This document shows positions 22,587 to 32,821 of a stretch of 64,000 nt of DNA, piece by piece (position 1 is the first letter of the stretch; each line of letters opens with the position of its first letter). This DNA is from Sphingomonas sediminicola (GTDB taxonomy: Bacteria; Pseudomonadota; Alphaproteobacteria; Sphingomonadales; Sphingomonadaceae), in contig NZ_CP060782.1 of the NCBI RefSeq assembly GCF_014489515.1, forward strand, positions 2,356,001-2,420,000. The letters run 5' to 3'. The position numbers and the translations under genes were made by a program. The notes under the pieces are model-generated. The model made no database searches. It worked only from the letters and a program-made list of their open reading frames with translations, and was not told the DNA's origin.

Positions 22587-23051
22587 TTAGCTCGCCGGCC
22601 TGATTTCGGCCTTCATGATCTTGCCCGGGTTCGCCGGCGGCTCGCCCTTCGGAAGCGCGTCGACATGCTCCATGCCGCTCTCGACCTCACCCCAAACGGT
22701 GTACTGGTTGTCGAGGAAGCGAGCGTCGTCGAAGCAGATGAAGAACTGGCTGTTGGCGCTGTTGGGATCCTGAGTGCGAGCCATCGAGCAAATGCCGCGG
22801 ACGTGCGGTTCGCGGCTGAATTCGGCCTTGAGGTTCGGAAGGTTGGAGCCGCCGGTGCCGCGGCCGGTCGGGTCACCGCCCTGGGCCATAAAGCCGGGAA
22901 TCACGCGGTGGAAAAGGACGCCGTCGTAGAAACCGCTTTTCGCCAGCTCCTTGATCCGATCAACGTGGCCGGGCGCGAGATCGGGGCGCAGTTTGATGAC
23001 GACATCGCCGCCGCTCGAAAGGTTGAATACAAGGCGTTCGTCGTCGGCCAT
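22587..23051 (-). CDS. Peptidyl-prolyl cis-trans isomerase, cyclophilin type
   Basis: A 154-residue cyclophilin-domain protein, without signal peptide when started at ATG 23051, so probably cytoplasmic. The core motifs are visible: FHRVIPGFMAQGGD with the catalytic Arg, GICSMART (in place of the usual G-x-x-x-MA), SQFFICFDD and YTVWGEVESGME. It catalyses proline isomerisation during folding. An in-frame extension to 23102 lacks support. It is the first gene of a two-gene unit with the SDR. Confidence 0.93.
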   Translation of the reverse strand: MADDERLVFNLSSGGDVVIKLRPDLAPGHVDRIKELAKSGFYDGVLFHRVIPGFMAQGGDPTGRGTGGSNLPNLKAEFSREPHVRGICSMARTQDPNSANSQFFICFDDARFLDNQYTVWGEVESGMEHVDALPKGEPPANPGKIMKAEIRPAS

Positions 23052-23167
23052 CGGTCTGCTCCGGTCAAAAGAGGAAAGTTGGCGGCGATTTAGGCGGCCC
23101 AAGCGGGTTGCGCCAGTGCGGGCGCGGCAATAGGACGGCCCTCACGGGTCGAGCGGGGGATTTAGGC

Positions 23168-24582
23168 ATGAGCGAGAGCGAGAACATCGCAACCGCCGCC
23201 CCGAGCAGAAGGCTCAGGCGCCGATCGATGAGGAAGATCGGCTTCGGCCCGAGTTCGTCGACAGGGTCCTGGACGCAGTCGAAGCCGGCGACGATGCGGT
23301 CGCGCGCGAACTGGTGCAGCCACTCCACCCGGCCGACGTCGCCGACCTGATCGAGCTTGCCCGCGGCGACGAGCGCGAGGGTCTGGTCAAGGCTCTGGCC
23401 GGGATCATCAGCCCGGACGTCCTTGCCGAGCTCAACGACTTCGTTCGCGAAGACCTGATCGACGAGATGGAGCCGCAGCAGGTTGCCGACCTCGCAGGCC
23501 AGATGGAAACCGACGACGCGGTCGCCCTGATCGAGGATCTCGATCGGGACGAGCGGCAGGCCGTCCTCGAAAAGATGGAGCCGGACGACCGCGCCGCGGT
23601 CGAGGAAGCGCTCAGTTATCCGGAAGAATCCGCGGGCCGGTTGATGCAGCGCGATTTGTGCGCTGTTCCCGAGCATTGGAAGGTCGGCCAGGTCATCGAT
23701 TACCTGCGGTCCGAAGACGAACTTCCAACCGACTTCTGGGAAGTCTTCGTAGTCTCGCCCGACCACCACCCGGTCGGGACTTGCAAGCTTTCGACGATCC
23801 TTCGCAGCCCGAGAACGACGCTGGTCAGCAGCATCATGAAACGGGATCAGACTTTGATCCCGGTCGACATGGACCAGGAAGACGTTGCGCTCCGCTTCCA
23901 GAAATATGCGCTTGTCTCGGCGGCAGTGGTCGACACTGAAAGCCGGCTCGTCGGGATGATTACCGTCGACGACGTCATCCACATCATCCAGGAAGAAGCG
24001 AGCGAGGACGTCCTGCTTCTCTCTGGCGCGGGCGACGAGGGCGACATCAACGAGCCGGTGACGGAGAGTTATCGCGCCCGCGTTCGCTGGCTGATCGCCA
24101 ACCTACTCACCGCGCTCGTCGCGGCGTTCGTCATCCGGCAGTTCGAGCATTCGATCGAACGCCTGGCGATCCTGGCGGTGCTCATGCCGATCGTTGCCGG
24201 TGTCGGCGGCAATGCTGGAACGCAGACGCTCGCGGTCACCGTCCGGGCCCTCGCGACAAACCAGCTTACAGGATCGAACCGATGGCGCGCGGTAGGTCGA
24301 GAGATCCGGGTCGCGCTTCTCAACGGTTTGACAATTGCCGTCCTAATCGGCGTCGGTGTTACGCTCGTGCTCGGAAGCCCTCAGTTGGGCGGCGTGATTG
24401 CCGTGGCGATGCTCTTCAACATCCTCGTTGCAGGTCTGGCAGGCGTCCTCATTCCACTGACGCTCGAGCGTTATGGAGCGGACCCCGCGGTTGCGAGCAG
24501 CATCTTCGTCACCATGATGACGGATTCGATGGGCTTCCTGCTCTTTCTGGGACTCGCGACCGGGGTCGGGCTGGTCCGTTAG
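23168..24582 (+). CDS. mgtE: Magnesium transporter MgtE, frameshifted as sequenced
   Basis: The restored product is about 471 residues. An N-terminal cytoplasmic MgtE domain (HPADVADLIELARGDE; DLIDEMEPQQVADLAGQME) is followed by a CBS pair around residues 170-290 and five C-terminal membrane helices with the conserved PIVAGVGGNAGTQTLAV pore motif. It is a Mg2+-gated Mg2+ channel. The start ATG 23168 (MSESENIATAAP) is joined to the main frame by one C missing at CCCC 23199-23202, giving EQKAQAPIDEEDRLRPEF. I see no Mg2+ riboswitch in the short upstream region. Confidence 0.93.
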
Positions 24583-24586
24583 ACGA

Positions 24587-25660
24587 TCAGGGCAGGTGTC
24601 CACTCTTTTCGCGCTTCACCGCCAGATAGTCGGCATTGTGCGGGTTGGCGGGCATATGGTGAGCGACGCGCTCCGCAACCTTGATGCCTTCGGCTTCCAG
24701 CGCCGCGACCTTGTTCGGATTGTTGGTGAGCAGCCGTACTTCCTCAATTCCGAGTGCACGAAGGATTGCCGAGGCGTGGGCGTAGTCCCGCTCATCGTCG
24801 GAGAAGCCGAGCCGAAGGTTGGCATCGACGGTGTCCAGCCCGCGATCTTGTAGCGCGTAGGCTCGAAGCTTGTTGGCGAGCCCGATCCCGCGACCTTCCT
24901 GTCGCAAGTAAAGGAGCACGCCCCCTCCAGCCGCGCCGATCAAGCGAAGCGCTTCCTTCAGCTGCGGTCCGCAATCGCACTTGAGCGAGCCGAACACGTC
25001 GCCGGTCAGGCATTCGCTGTGGAGCCGAACAAGCGGAGGCTTCCCGCCGAACGCGCCGACAAGGAGAGCAACATGATCCTGCCCGTCGTCCGATCCACGA
25101 AATGCGAAGATCTGCGTGTCTGGCATGCCGTCGAGCGGCAGGCGCGCGCGGGACAGCAACGTAACGTCCGGTTGGAGGTTGTCGCCAACTAGCTCGTCTA
25201 GCGGGATCGAGATTGAAGCGTCCGGCGCATCTACGAGCCACACGGCCGGCAAAAGGCCGGCGGCTCGCGTCAGCACCAGGGCCGCTTGTGCGGCGTCAGG
25301 CGACTTCAGGCGAAGCGAATGTAGCGGCCCTATCGGGGCTCGGGCGAGATCCTGCGCGGGGTCGGCCAGCGTGATCGCCGCGGCCCGATCGAGCCACGGC
25401 TCGCGCGCTACGAGCACGGGTTGCGCGGGGTCGGCGGCGTCGCGTTCGTTCGCCAACGACAGGGCCGCGGCGCGCCTGCCGCTGATCAGCAGAGGACTTT
25501 TCGATTCCGGATCCAGAAGGCGAAGCAGCTCAGGTGTGGCGGTCTCGATCGAGACGAAGACGAACGGCTCGCCGGCTTCGATCCTGACCGCGCGGCCAGT
25601 GCGCAACGCAGCGATCGCCCGCTCGACCGCCCCCGAGCGGCTCAAATGGCGATCTCGCAA
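24587..25660 (-). CDS. ribA: GTP cyclohydrolase II (RibA) with N-terminal extension
   Basis: An intact 357-residue protein. The C-terminal half is GTP cyclohydrolase II, the first step of riboflavin synthesis from GTP: HSECLTGDVFGSLKCDCGPQ carries the three zinc Cys ligands, and LRQEGRGIGLANKLRAY and LTNNPNKVAALE are diagnostic. The first 165 residues are an extension that sits where the RibB (DHBP synthase) domain is found in RibBA, but the acidic RibB catalytic signature is absent, so I infer a degenerate or different domain. It overlaps the end of xthA by 19 bp on the same strand. Confidence 0.92.
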   Translation of the reverse strand: MRDRHLSRSGAVERAIAALRTGRAVRIEAGEPFVFVSIETATPELLRLLDPESKSPLLISGRRAAALSLANERDAADPAQPVLVAREPWLDRAAAITLADPAQDLARAPIGPLHSLRLKSPDAAQAALVLTRAAGLLPAVWLVDAPDASISIPLDELVGDNLQPDVTLLSRARLPLDGMPDTQIFAFRGSDDGQDHVALLVGAFGGKPPLVRLHSECLTGDVFGSLKCDCGPQLKEALRLIGAAGGGVLLYLRQEGRGIGLANKLRAYALQDRGLDTVDANLRLGFSDDERDYAHASAILRALGIEEVRLLTNNPNKVAALEAEGIKVAERVAHHMPANPHNADYLAVKREKSGHLP

Positions 25661-26435
25661 ATCAGGGGAACATGGTCCGAAGGCCGTTCCCAGCTTCGGC
25701 AGGGCTCCAGCACCCTATGCGACAGCACGCGCTCTTTCGCTTGCGGCGAAACCCACATGTGGTCGAGACGTCGACCGCGATCGTTCTTCGTCCAGTCGGG
25801 CGAGCGGTAGCTCCACCATGTGAAGTTGCGGTCTGGCGCGGGGACGAAACGGCGGCCGATATCGATCCAGTCATGCGCCTGCTGCAACCGGGTCAGGGCA
25901 TCGATCTCGATCGGCGTGTGGCTGACGACGTCCAGCAACGCCCTGTGACTCCAGACGTCGCATTCAAGCGGAGCGACGTTGAAGTCGCCGACGATCAGGG
26001 TCGGCTCGCGAAGACCTTCGGACCAACGGGTCATACGCTCGATAAAGTCGAGCTTCTGGCCGAATTTCGGATTGACGGTGCGATCAGGGATGTCTCCGCC
26101 GGCGGGACGTAGACGTTCTCAAGCCTGAGACCGCACGGTAGCCGCACGCCGACGTGGCGCGCCTCGCCATTGTCCTGCCAATCGTGACTACCCGAATCTC
26201 GAAGCTCCAGGCGGCTGAGAATCGCGACGCCGTGGTGCATCTTCTGCCCCTTCAGAACACGATGCTCGTAGCCTTGGCTTCGAAACAGATTGGCGGGAAA
26301 TATATCGTCGGTGACCTTGGTTTCCTGGAGGCAAAGAACGTCCGGCTGCTCCTCGCGGAGCAGGCGTTCGACGATGCCGAGCCGGGCTCGGACCGAGTTC
26401 ACGTTCCAGGATGCGATCTTGATGGTCTTGGACAC
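25642..26435 (-). CDS. xthA: Exodeoxyribonuclease III, frameshifted as sequenced
   Basis: The restored product of about 264 residues is an ExoIII/AP endonuclease of the endonuclease-exonuclease-phosphatase fold. Motifs in order: IASWNVNSVRARL, VLCLQETKV, LIVGDFNVAP, RRLDHMWVS and PSDHVPLI, with the metal-binding Glu and catalytic Asp/Asn/His residues in place. It cleaves abasic sites and degrades 3' ends in base-excision repair. The break lies at GGG 26104-26106; one more base yields NVYVPAGGDIPDRT. It is upstream of and overlaps ribA. Confidence 0.93.
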
Positions 26436-26476
26436 GCGTCGCGCTTAGCCCGTTCTGTGTTGGAGGCAAAGAAAAG

Positions 26477-26493
26477 GCCCCCGCTCCGGGGGC
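26477..26493 (-). terminator. Rho-independent terminator downstream of lolA
   Basis: On the minus strand a perfect 7-bp GC stem (GCCCCCG / CGGGGGC) with a 3-base loop is followed at once by a T-rich tract (revcomp of 26475-26468, TTTTCTTT). This is a classic intrinsic terminator and would end transcripts coming from ftsK-lolA before the xthA start at 26435. The 150 bp between it and the lolA stop hold no gene that I can see. Confidence 0.7.
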
Positions 26494-26651
26494 ATGGAGC
26501 GAGGGCCGACCAAGCGTTCGTCACGCAAGGCGATCAGGCGGGCCGTGGGTAACAGGGGGAAACCCCAGGCTAAATCCGCACGATCAGTAGATCGTTTACC
26601 ATGCCGAACCTGACGCCGCGATGAACGGTTTCAAACCGCTACGTTATTCTA

Positions 26652-27263
26652 TTACCTGCGCTTTTTGGGCTCCGCATAGGCGAATGCGCTTTCCGGAACG
26701 GCGACATTGTAGCGCTGATTGTCGAGCTTGATCGTCGTGCGCTTGTTCTGCGCGTCGATCGCAGTCCAGCCCTCGAGCAGGAGACCGCCGGGCGCCGACG
26801 GGCTACGAACGAAGGCTAGGAGCAGGGTTCCGAACTCCGGCCGGCGTGCATCGCGGGCTCGGACCACGAGGACTCTCGGATCGGATTGTGGGACGATTCT
26901 GGCGATCCGGTTGATGTCGGGATTGGCCGATAACAGGATTCCGAGCGGCGTCTTGTTGAGATCCCAGCTGTTCTTCTGGCCGACCTGGTAGTCCACGAAC
27001 GTCAGCTTGTTGCCGTTGCCGACGAGGACGAGATCGTTCCCGTCATACTGGAAGCGAATCCGGCCCGGCCGCTTGAGCTGCAGCGTGCCGCGCGCAACGC
27101 GATTGCGCGAATCCGTCTGCGTGAAATTGGCCGTCATCGATTGAACGGCGGAAAGATGCGCCTCGACCTTGGCGATATCGGACTGTTGCGCCTCTGCGGG
27201 AACCGCGAGGGCGACAATCGCGACCGGCGCAAGGGCGCGCGCTAGGTGTTTGGGAAAGCTCAT
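26652..27263 (-). CDS. lolA: LolA-like outer-membrane lipoprotein carrier protein
   Basis: A 203-residue periplasmic protein: signal peptide (MSFPKHLARALAPVAIVALA...AEA) then the LolA fold with SMTANFTQTDSRNRVARGTL, RPGRIRFQYDGNDLVLVGNG and the C-terminal LDNQRYNVAVPESAF strand. LolA ferries lipoproteins from the LolCDE complex to the outer membrane. It lies downstream of ftsK in the same direction, the usual ftsK-lolA pairing. It is followed by a strong terminator. Confidence 0.88.
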   Translation of the reverse strand: MSFPKHLARALAPVAIVALAVPAEAQQSDIAKVEAHLSAVQSMTANFTQTDSRNRVARGTLQLKRPGRIRFQYDGNDLVLVGNGNKLTFVDYQVGQKNSWDLNKTPLGILLSANPDINRIARIVPQSDPRVLVVRARDARRPEFGTLLLAFVRSPSAPGGLLLEGWTAIDAQNKRTTIKLDNQRYNVAVPESAFAYAEPKKRR

Positions 27264-27318
27264 CTACTAAACTCCTGGGAATTCATGGCCGGTGTGGCAA
27301 TCGGCCATTGAATGCGGA

Positions 27319-27346
27319 CTGAACCCGCCGGTTCCCGGTTGTTCAG
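27319..27346. repeat. Inverted repeat in the ftsK-lolA interval
   Basis: CTGAAC and GTTCAG (6-bp arms) flank a GC-rich 16-base centre that itself contains two CCGG copies. It lies between the ftsK stop and the lolA start and could form a hairpin in the transcript. No T-tract follows, so it is not a standard terminator. Function unknown. Confidence 0.25.
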
Positions 27347-27358
27347 GTTCGCGAGGCC

Positions 27359-29691
27359 TCAGATCGGGTGCCCGTCAGGGTCGATCAGCACTTCGCGGCG
27401 GCCGACATGGTCGGGCTGACCCACGAGACCTTCCTTCTCCATCCGCTCGATCAGGCGTGCCGCGCTGTTGTATCCGATGCGCAGCTGGCGCTGGAGGTAA
27501 GAGGTCGAGGCTTTCTGGCTTTCGGCGACGATCTGAACCGCCTTGCGGAACAGCTGCGTTTCCGCATCGTCCTCGCCGCTCGGCTGGCCGTCGAACAGAT
27601 AGCCGCCGTCTTCGGGCTCCTCGGTAACTGCCTGGATGTAGTCGGGCACGCCCTGCCTGCGCCAATGCTCGGCGACCGCCCGGACTTCCTCGTCGCTGAC
27701 GAACGGGCCATGGACTCGGATGATCTGCTTGCCGCCCGGCATATAGAGCATGTCGCCCTTGCCCAGCAGCTGCTCCGCCCCTGCTCGCCGAGAATGGTGC
27801 GGCTGTCGATCTTGCTCGTGACCTGGAAGCTGATGCGGGTCGGCAGGTTGGCCTTGATCACGCCCGTGATGACGTCGACCGACGGTCGCTGCGTGGCCAT
27901 AATGAGGTGGATACCGGCGGCGCGCGCCTTCTGGGCGAGGCGCTGGATGAGGAATTCCACCTCCTTGCCGGCGGTCATCATCAAATCGGCGAGCTCGTCG
28001 ACAATGACCACGATCTGCGGAAGGACGTCGTATTCGAGCTCCTCCATCTCGTAGATCGGCTGGCCCGAGCTTGCGTCGTATCCGGTCTGCACCCGGCGCC
28101 CGAGCTTCGAGCCCTTGGCCTTCGCGTCGCGCACCTTCTGGTTGAAGCTGGGCAGCGCGCGCACGCCGAGGTTCGCCATCATGCGATAGCGCTCCTCCAT
28201 CTGCTCGACCGTCCACTTGAGCGCGCGGATTGCCTTCGACGGCTCGGTCACGACCGGGGACAGCAGGTGCGGAATGTCGTCATACATGCTCAATTCGAGC
28301 ATCTTCGGGTCGATCATGATCATCCGACACTCATCCGGTGTCATCCGGTAGAGCAGCGACAAAATCATGCAGTTGAGACCGACCGACTTTCCGGACCCGG
28401 TCGTGCCCGCAACCAGCAGGTGCGGCATTGGCGCAAGGTCGGCGATGACCGGATCGCCGGCGATGTTCTTGCCGAGAATCAGCGGCAGCGACATGTTCTG
28501 ATCGGCGTAGGCCTGGCTTCCGATCAGTTCGGACAGGGCCACCGCCTCGCGCTTGGGATTGGGAAGCTCGATGCCGATGACGCTGCGGCCGGGGATCGTA
28601 GCGACGCGGGCAGACAACGCCGACATGTTGCGGGCGATGTCGTCGGCCAACTGAATGACGCGGCTCGCCTTGATCCCGCTCGCGGGCTCAAGCTCGTACA
28701 TCGTAACCACCGGTCCGGGCCGGACTTCGACGATGTCGCCTCGCACGTGGAAGTCCTCGAGGACGGATTCGAGCAAGCGGGCATTCCGCTCAAGTCCGGC
28801 GCGGTCGATCTTCGATCCGCCCTTTTCCGGTGGCGACGCCAGCAGCTCGATCAGCGGCAGCTGGTAGTTGTCGCCAAGCGCAAGGCTCTGCTGGGCTGCG
28901 GCGCTCGGTCGCTTGCCTCCGCGAGCCTGCGCGGCGGCGATCGGCCTCGGCGGCTCGGCAACGGCAACGGCGGGCCGCGATTTCGGCGGAGCAGCGCTCG
29001 TCGAGCGATCTTCCGCGGCCTCCATCGTTCGGCGGGGCGCGGCTACTCGCGGCCTTGGTTCGCGACGGAAGATGTTGGTGACCCAGGCTCTCTCGGTAGC
29101 CTGGAGCCCGAGCGCCAGATAGCCGAGGAATAGGCCAGCCAGTGCAAACAGGATCAGCACCACGAGGCGGACCGGTCCTGCAACCGCGTCTTCGCGAATG
29201 AGACCGATAGCAGCATCGACTCCGTAGGCCGCGCCAAGACCGATCGCGCCGCCCCAGCCGCCCGGAAGGCCCGAGACGGCCGAGCCGCTGGTCAGGCTGA
29301 GCGCGATTCCGATGAGGATCGCTCCGGCAGCCGCCACCAGAAGTGCGCGGCCAACCCGCCCGGTCGGCTCCAGCCGCATCATCCGGAGTCCGGCAAGGGC
29401 AACGACCGGCAGGAACAGGACAGACCCCATGCCGAACAAGAGCAGCAAGGCATCGCTGGCGTAAGCGCCGAAGCTTCCGATCCAGTTCGAGGGCGGACCG
29501 CCTGCAGCCGTGCTGAACGAAGGGTCGGTCGTGCTGTGGGTGGCCAGGGCGACGGCTGTCGCGACCGCAAGCCCGAACAGCATCGCACCCCATGTGCGAA
29601 GGGCGAGCCGCTTCAACGACGCGCGCAGCGCATCGCGCCAATGAGGCTCCAGCTCCCGTTTTGGGGTCCGCACGGCCGCGGTCGCCATCAT
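27359..29691 (-). CDS. ftsK: DNA translocase FtsK, frameshifted as sequenced
   Basis: The restored product is about 777 residues. Four N-terminal membrane helices (for example [17 protein letters not shown]) are followed by a variable linker, then the alpha/beta motor with Walker A in [16 protein letters not shown], the conserved [19 protein letters not shown] and Walker B region [13 protein letters not shown], and a C-terminal gamma winged helix ([19 protein letters not shown]) that reads polar DNA motifs. It moves chromosome ends through the division septum. The break at CCCC 27778-27781 needs one base to give [15 protein letters not shown]. The start ATG 29691 (or 29688) is supported by homologue N-termini. 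Confidence 0.95.
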
Positions 29692-29791
29692 TCTATCCCC
29701 ACCCAAATCCTTGCGTAGAATGCATCTTCGCGGAGTCCGCGGTCAAGCGAAGCCTTGGCGTCAATGCGACGGAACGGTAGTGCGACTTGCC

Positions 29792-31006
29792 ATGGACCGC
29801 GCGGACGTAATCATCTTTGGAGGCGGCCTTGCCGGCCTGACGCTGGCTTCGGCGCTCGATTCCAGCGGCATTTCGGCCATCGTTGTGGATCCGGCCGACC
29901 CCGTTGGGCGATCCACCCGGGCCTTCGACGGCCGGACGACCGCCATCTCGTCGAGCTCGATGCGGATGCTGGAGACGATCGGCGTCACGGACCATCTGCC
30001 CGCAGCTGGTTGTCCGATCCGGACGATCCAGGTAGCCGACGGACTGCAGCCTGGCGGACTGTCCTTCGATCCGGACGACGATGAGCCGTTGGGGGTCATG
30101 CACGAGAACCGGCATCTCCGCACTGCCCTGCAGGCTAGAGCGGAGGCGGGCCGGAACCTCTGGCTGCTGTGGAAATCCGCGCCGCAAACGGTCGATCGCG
30201 GTCCGCATGGAGTGGTCGTTTCGCTCGAAGACGGGCGCAGGCTGAGCGCGCCGATCCTCGCCGCAGTAGACGGCCGGAATTCCCCGACGCGGGAAGCCGC
30301 GGGCATTCCTATCGCTCGCTGGAAATACGATCACATGGCCGTCGTATCGACGCTCCGACACGAACGACCGCACGGCAACATCGCCTACGAGATCTTCTAT
30401 CCAGGCGGCCCGTTTGCGCTGCTGCCGATGACCGACGACGATAAAGGGCATCGCTCGGCGATCGTCTGGTCGGTGCCGGTGGACGATGCCGCAGGCTGGA
30501 TGTCGCTATCAGACGAGCAGTTCGCGGTAGAAGCGCAGGCGGCGATGGGCGGCTTCCTGGGCAAGACCGAATTGGCCGCGCCACGTTCCACCTATCCGCT
30601 CGGATTCCACCACGCGGCGCGGATCACGGATCAAAGGCTGGCGCTGGTCGGCGACGCGGCGCATGCAATCCACCCCATCGCGGGGCAGGGCCTAAACCTC
30701 GGCCTCCGCGACGTCGCGGCGCTCGCGCAGGTGCTGGTCGAAGGCTCGCGGCTGGGCCTCGACCTTGGCGACAAGCAGTTGCTCGACCGCTACCAGCGCT
30801 GGCGCTCGCTCGACGCCCTGTCGGTAGCGTTCGCGACCGACAGCCTGACGCGGGTATATGCAATCCCTGGGAAGACGGCATCGGCCGTCCGTCGCTTCGG
30901 AATGGGGATGATCGACCGGCTAAGCCCGCTCAAGAACCGCCTGATGAGTGAGGCTCGTGGGACCAGCGGCGAGCTTCCGCTGCTGCTTCGGGGACTGCCG
31001 ATCTGA
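29792..31006 (+). CDS. UbiH/UbiF/VisC-type FAD-dependent monooxygenase (ubiquinone biosynthesis)
   Basis: From ATG 29792 the protein has 404 residues. It shows the FAD dinucleotide-binding motif IIFGGGLAGLTLASAL at the N-terminus, and the second FAD motif GDAAHAIHPIAGQGLNLGLRD in the C-terminal third, both diagnostic of aromatic-ring hydroxylases of ubiquinone synthesis. Which ring position (C5, C6 or C1) it hydroxylates cannot be told. Divergent from ftsK, and its stop directly abuts the stop of the convergent LON-domain gene. Confidence 0.9.
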   Translation: MDRADVIIFGGGLAGLTLASALDSSGISAIVVDPADPVGRSTRAFDGRTTAISSSSMRMLETIGVTDHLPAAGCPIRTIQVADGLQPGGLSFDPDDDEPLGVMHENRHLRTALQARAEAGRNLWLLWKSAPQTVDRGPHGVVVSLEDGRRLSAPILAAVDGRNSPTREAAGIPIARWKYDHMAVVSTLRHERPHGNIAYEIFYPGGPFALLPMTDDDKGHRSAIVWSVPVDDAAGWMSLSDEQFAVEAQAAMGGFLGKTELAAPRSTYPLGFHHAARITDQRLALVGDAAHAIHPIAGQGLNLGLRDVAALAQVLVEGSRLGLDLGDKQLLDRYQRWRSLDALSVAFATDSLTRVYAIPGKTASAVRRFGMGMIDRLSPLKNRLMSEARGTSGELPLLLRGLPI

Positions 31007-31641
31007 TTACTGAAGCGTCGGCTGAATTTCGGCCCCGTTCACCGCCGCGCGCTGGAACTGCATCAGCTGGACGAGCAGATCGGCCCGATCGTCGAGCGTA
31101 GCCGCCTCCAGCAATGCCTGCTTCGCGCCGACGTCGAATGGCGCGACCTGCGCAATGGCGTTCACGAGCAACTCGTCGTCGAGCCGGCTCACGGCCTGCC
31201 AGTCGACCGAAAGGCGCATCGCGTCGCCCAGCCGGCGCGCCTCCCGCTCAACCTCGGCGCGCGCGGCGAGTGACAGCGGCGGAGGCTCTTTGTCGTCGAA
31301 GGCGCCCGCGTCGACATCAGCGTTACGGTAAGGCGTTTCTAGATCTGCCTCGGCGATCATCCGAAAACGATGCCAGCCGTGGAGAATGATATTGTAGCGG
31401 CCGTCGTCGAGCTCCTCGACACCGACGATCTCGCCGACGCATCCGACTGGATAGAGTGGCGCGCCCTCGTCTTCCGGTGCGTGGGGCTGGATCATCCGAT
31501 GCGGCCGGGGCCATCCAGGACATCGCGAACCATCTCGCGATAGCGCGGCTCGAAGATGTGAAGCGGCAACTGCGACCGGGGGAAAAGAATCGCGCCCGGC
31601 AAAGGAAAGATAGGAATCCTCAACGGTCGCTTGCCGTTCAA
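31007..31641 (-). CDS. LON substrate-binding domain protein, frameshifted as sequenced
   Basis: The restored product is about 211 residues: RIPIFPLPGAILFPRSQLPL and HIFEPRYREMV at the start, CVGEIVGVEELDDGRYNIIL in the middle, and a helical C-terminus. This is the stand-alone Lon N-terminal (PUA-like) family, with no protease domain. Its role in bacteria is unknown, perhaps binding unfolded substrates. The frame breaks near 31496; one base restores GPGRIGMIQPHAP, and this is the only break not at a run of three or more. The start is probably TTG 31641, overlapping the thioredoxin stop as TTGA; an ORF start at 31686 is an alternative. Confidence 0.82.
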
Positions 31642-32545
31642 GTGAACAGCAAAGCGGAAAGCCGCCGCCTCTGAATGCGCGCCCAAGGGTCCTCGAGGCC
31701 CTGCGCCTCGATCAACTGCAGCAGGCGTGCTCGGGCCGCGCCTTCGTTCCAGTCCCGGTCCTGCGCGATGATTTCGAGAAGCTGGTCCGCGGCGGCCTCT
31801 CGGTCTCCCGCCGCCATTTTTGCGCCGGCGAGCTCGTACCGCGCATCCAGGTCGCCGGAATCTGAAGCAATCCTGGATTCGAGATCGGAGGTGTCGCTTT
31901 CCGGCGCAGCCGCTGTCATCTCCAGCGCGGCTCGGGCGCGACTGATGTCGGCATGGTTGGCAGCGTCGGCCGGCGCCGAATCGAGGATGGAGCGTGCTTC
32001 GTCCGTCTCGCTCGTCGCGAGGAGGGCCCTAGCCAATCCCCTATGACGGTCGGATTTTCGGGCGCCATGTCGTGGATCTGGCGGAAGATCGAGACCGCAC
32101 GCGGCGCATCGCCCTCCGCCATGACGCCTTCCGCCATCGCGATCAGCGGTTCTATCTCCGCCTGCTGCTCCGCCGCTTCGCCCTTCACACCAAGCTGCGC
32201 AATCAGCTGGTCGACGATCCGCTTGAGCTGGCCTTCGGTGCGGTAACTCGAAATGTCCGCGACCGGCTGGCCGCGGAAAAAGGCGTAGACCGTTGGAATA
32301 GATTGGATCTGGAATTGCGAAGCGATCAGCTTTTCCTGGTCGACGTCGATCTTGACCAGCTTAACGCCCTTGTCGGCATAGTCGGCGGCAATCTTGTCGA
32401 GCAGCGGGCCCAGCTGTTTGCACGGCCCGCACCATTCCGCCCAGAAATCGAGAATGACGAGACTGGTCATCGACGGATCGATGACGTCGCGCTTCAGGCG
32501 TTCGACCGCTTCGCGTTCCGCTTCGCTCATGCCAAGGGTCGCCAC
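31638..32545 (-). CDS. Thioredoxin-TPR protein (CnoX/YbbN-like), frameshifted as sequenced
   Basis: The restored product is about 302 residues. The N-terminal thioredoxin fold carries the intact active site DFWAEWCGPCKQL, and the C-terminal 180 residues are TPR-like helices (QQAEIEPLIAMAEGVMAEGD; RYELAGAKMAAGDREAAADQ). This is the CnoX/YbbN layout, a redox co-chaperone that hands substrates to GroEL or DnaK. One base at CCCC 32038-32041 restores PTVIGGLARALLATSE. GTG 32545 (GGAG upstream, VATLGMSEAERE) is preferred from family N-termini; ATG 32587 is possible. It overlaps the LON-domain gene by 4 bp. Confidence 0.87.
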
Positions 32546-32713
32546 GCTTCGAACACTCCCGCTGCCACTGTCGTTGGAGCGCTCCATATGGTCGGACAGG
32601 GCGCGGGCCACAAGCTTCAGGTCGGGCCTTGCGGGAATCGTCCAGCCCATGCTAGGCGCCCGCCACCCGCTGCGGACCAAGCCCATTCGGCTTCACTCGC
32701 GGCTCAGCTCAGA

Positions 32714-32788
32714 GCGGGCGTAGCTCAGGGGTAGAGCACAACCTTGCCAAGGTTGGGGTCGAGGGTTCGAATCCCTTCGCCCGCTCCA
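32714..32788 (+). tRNA. tRNA-Gly (anticodon GCC)
   Basis: A full cloverleaf: acceptor stem GCGGGCG (32714-32720) pairs with CGCCCGC (32778-32784), then discriminator T and an encoded CCA (32786-32788). The D arm has AGCTCAGGGGTAGAGC, the anticodon stem-loop is CAACCTTGCCAAGGTTG with GCC at 32746-32748, and the T loop is GGTTCGAATCC. No integrated element or duplicated 3' end is visible beside it. Confidence 0.98.
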
Positions 32789-32821
32789 GCAGTCCTCCGA
32801 AACGGGACTTCAGAAACCAGC

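Noticed and set aside
27907..29133. 408-residue open frame antisense to ftsK
   Set aside because: His/Asp/Arg-rich composition, no RBS, no family resemblance, and wholly covered by ftsK.
32714..32788. tRNA-Gly as an attachment site for an integrated element
   Set aside because: No integrase, no repeated tRNA 3' end and no change of composition on either side.
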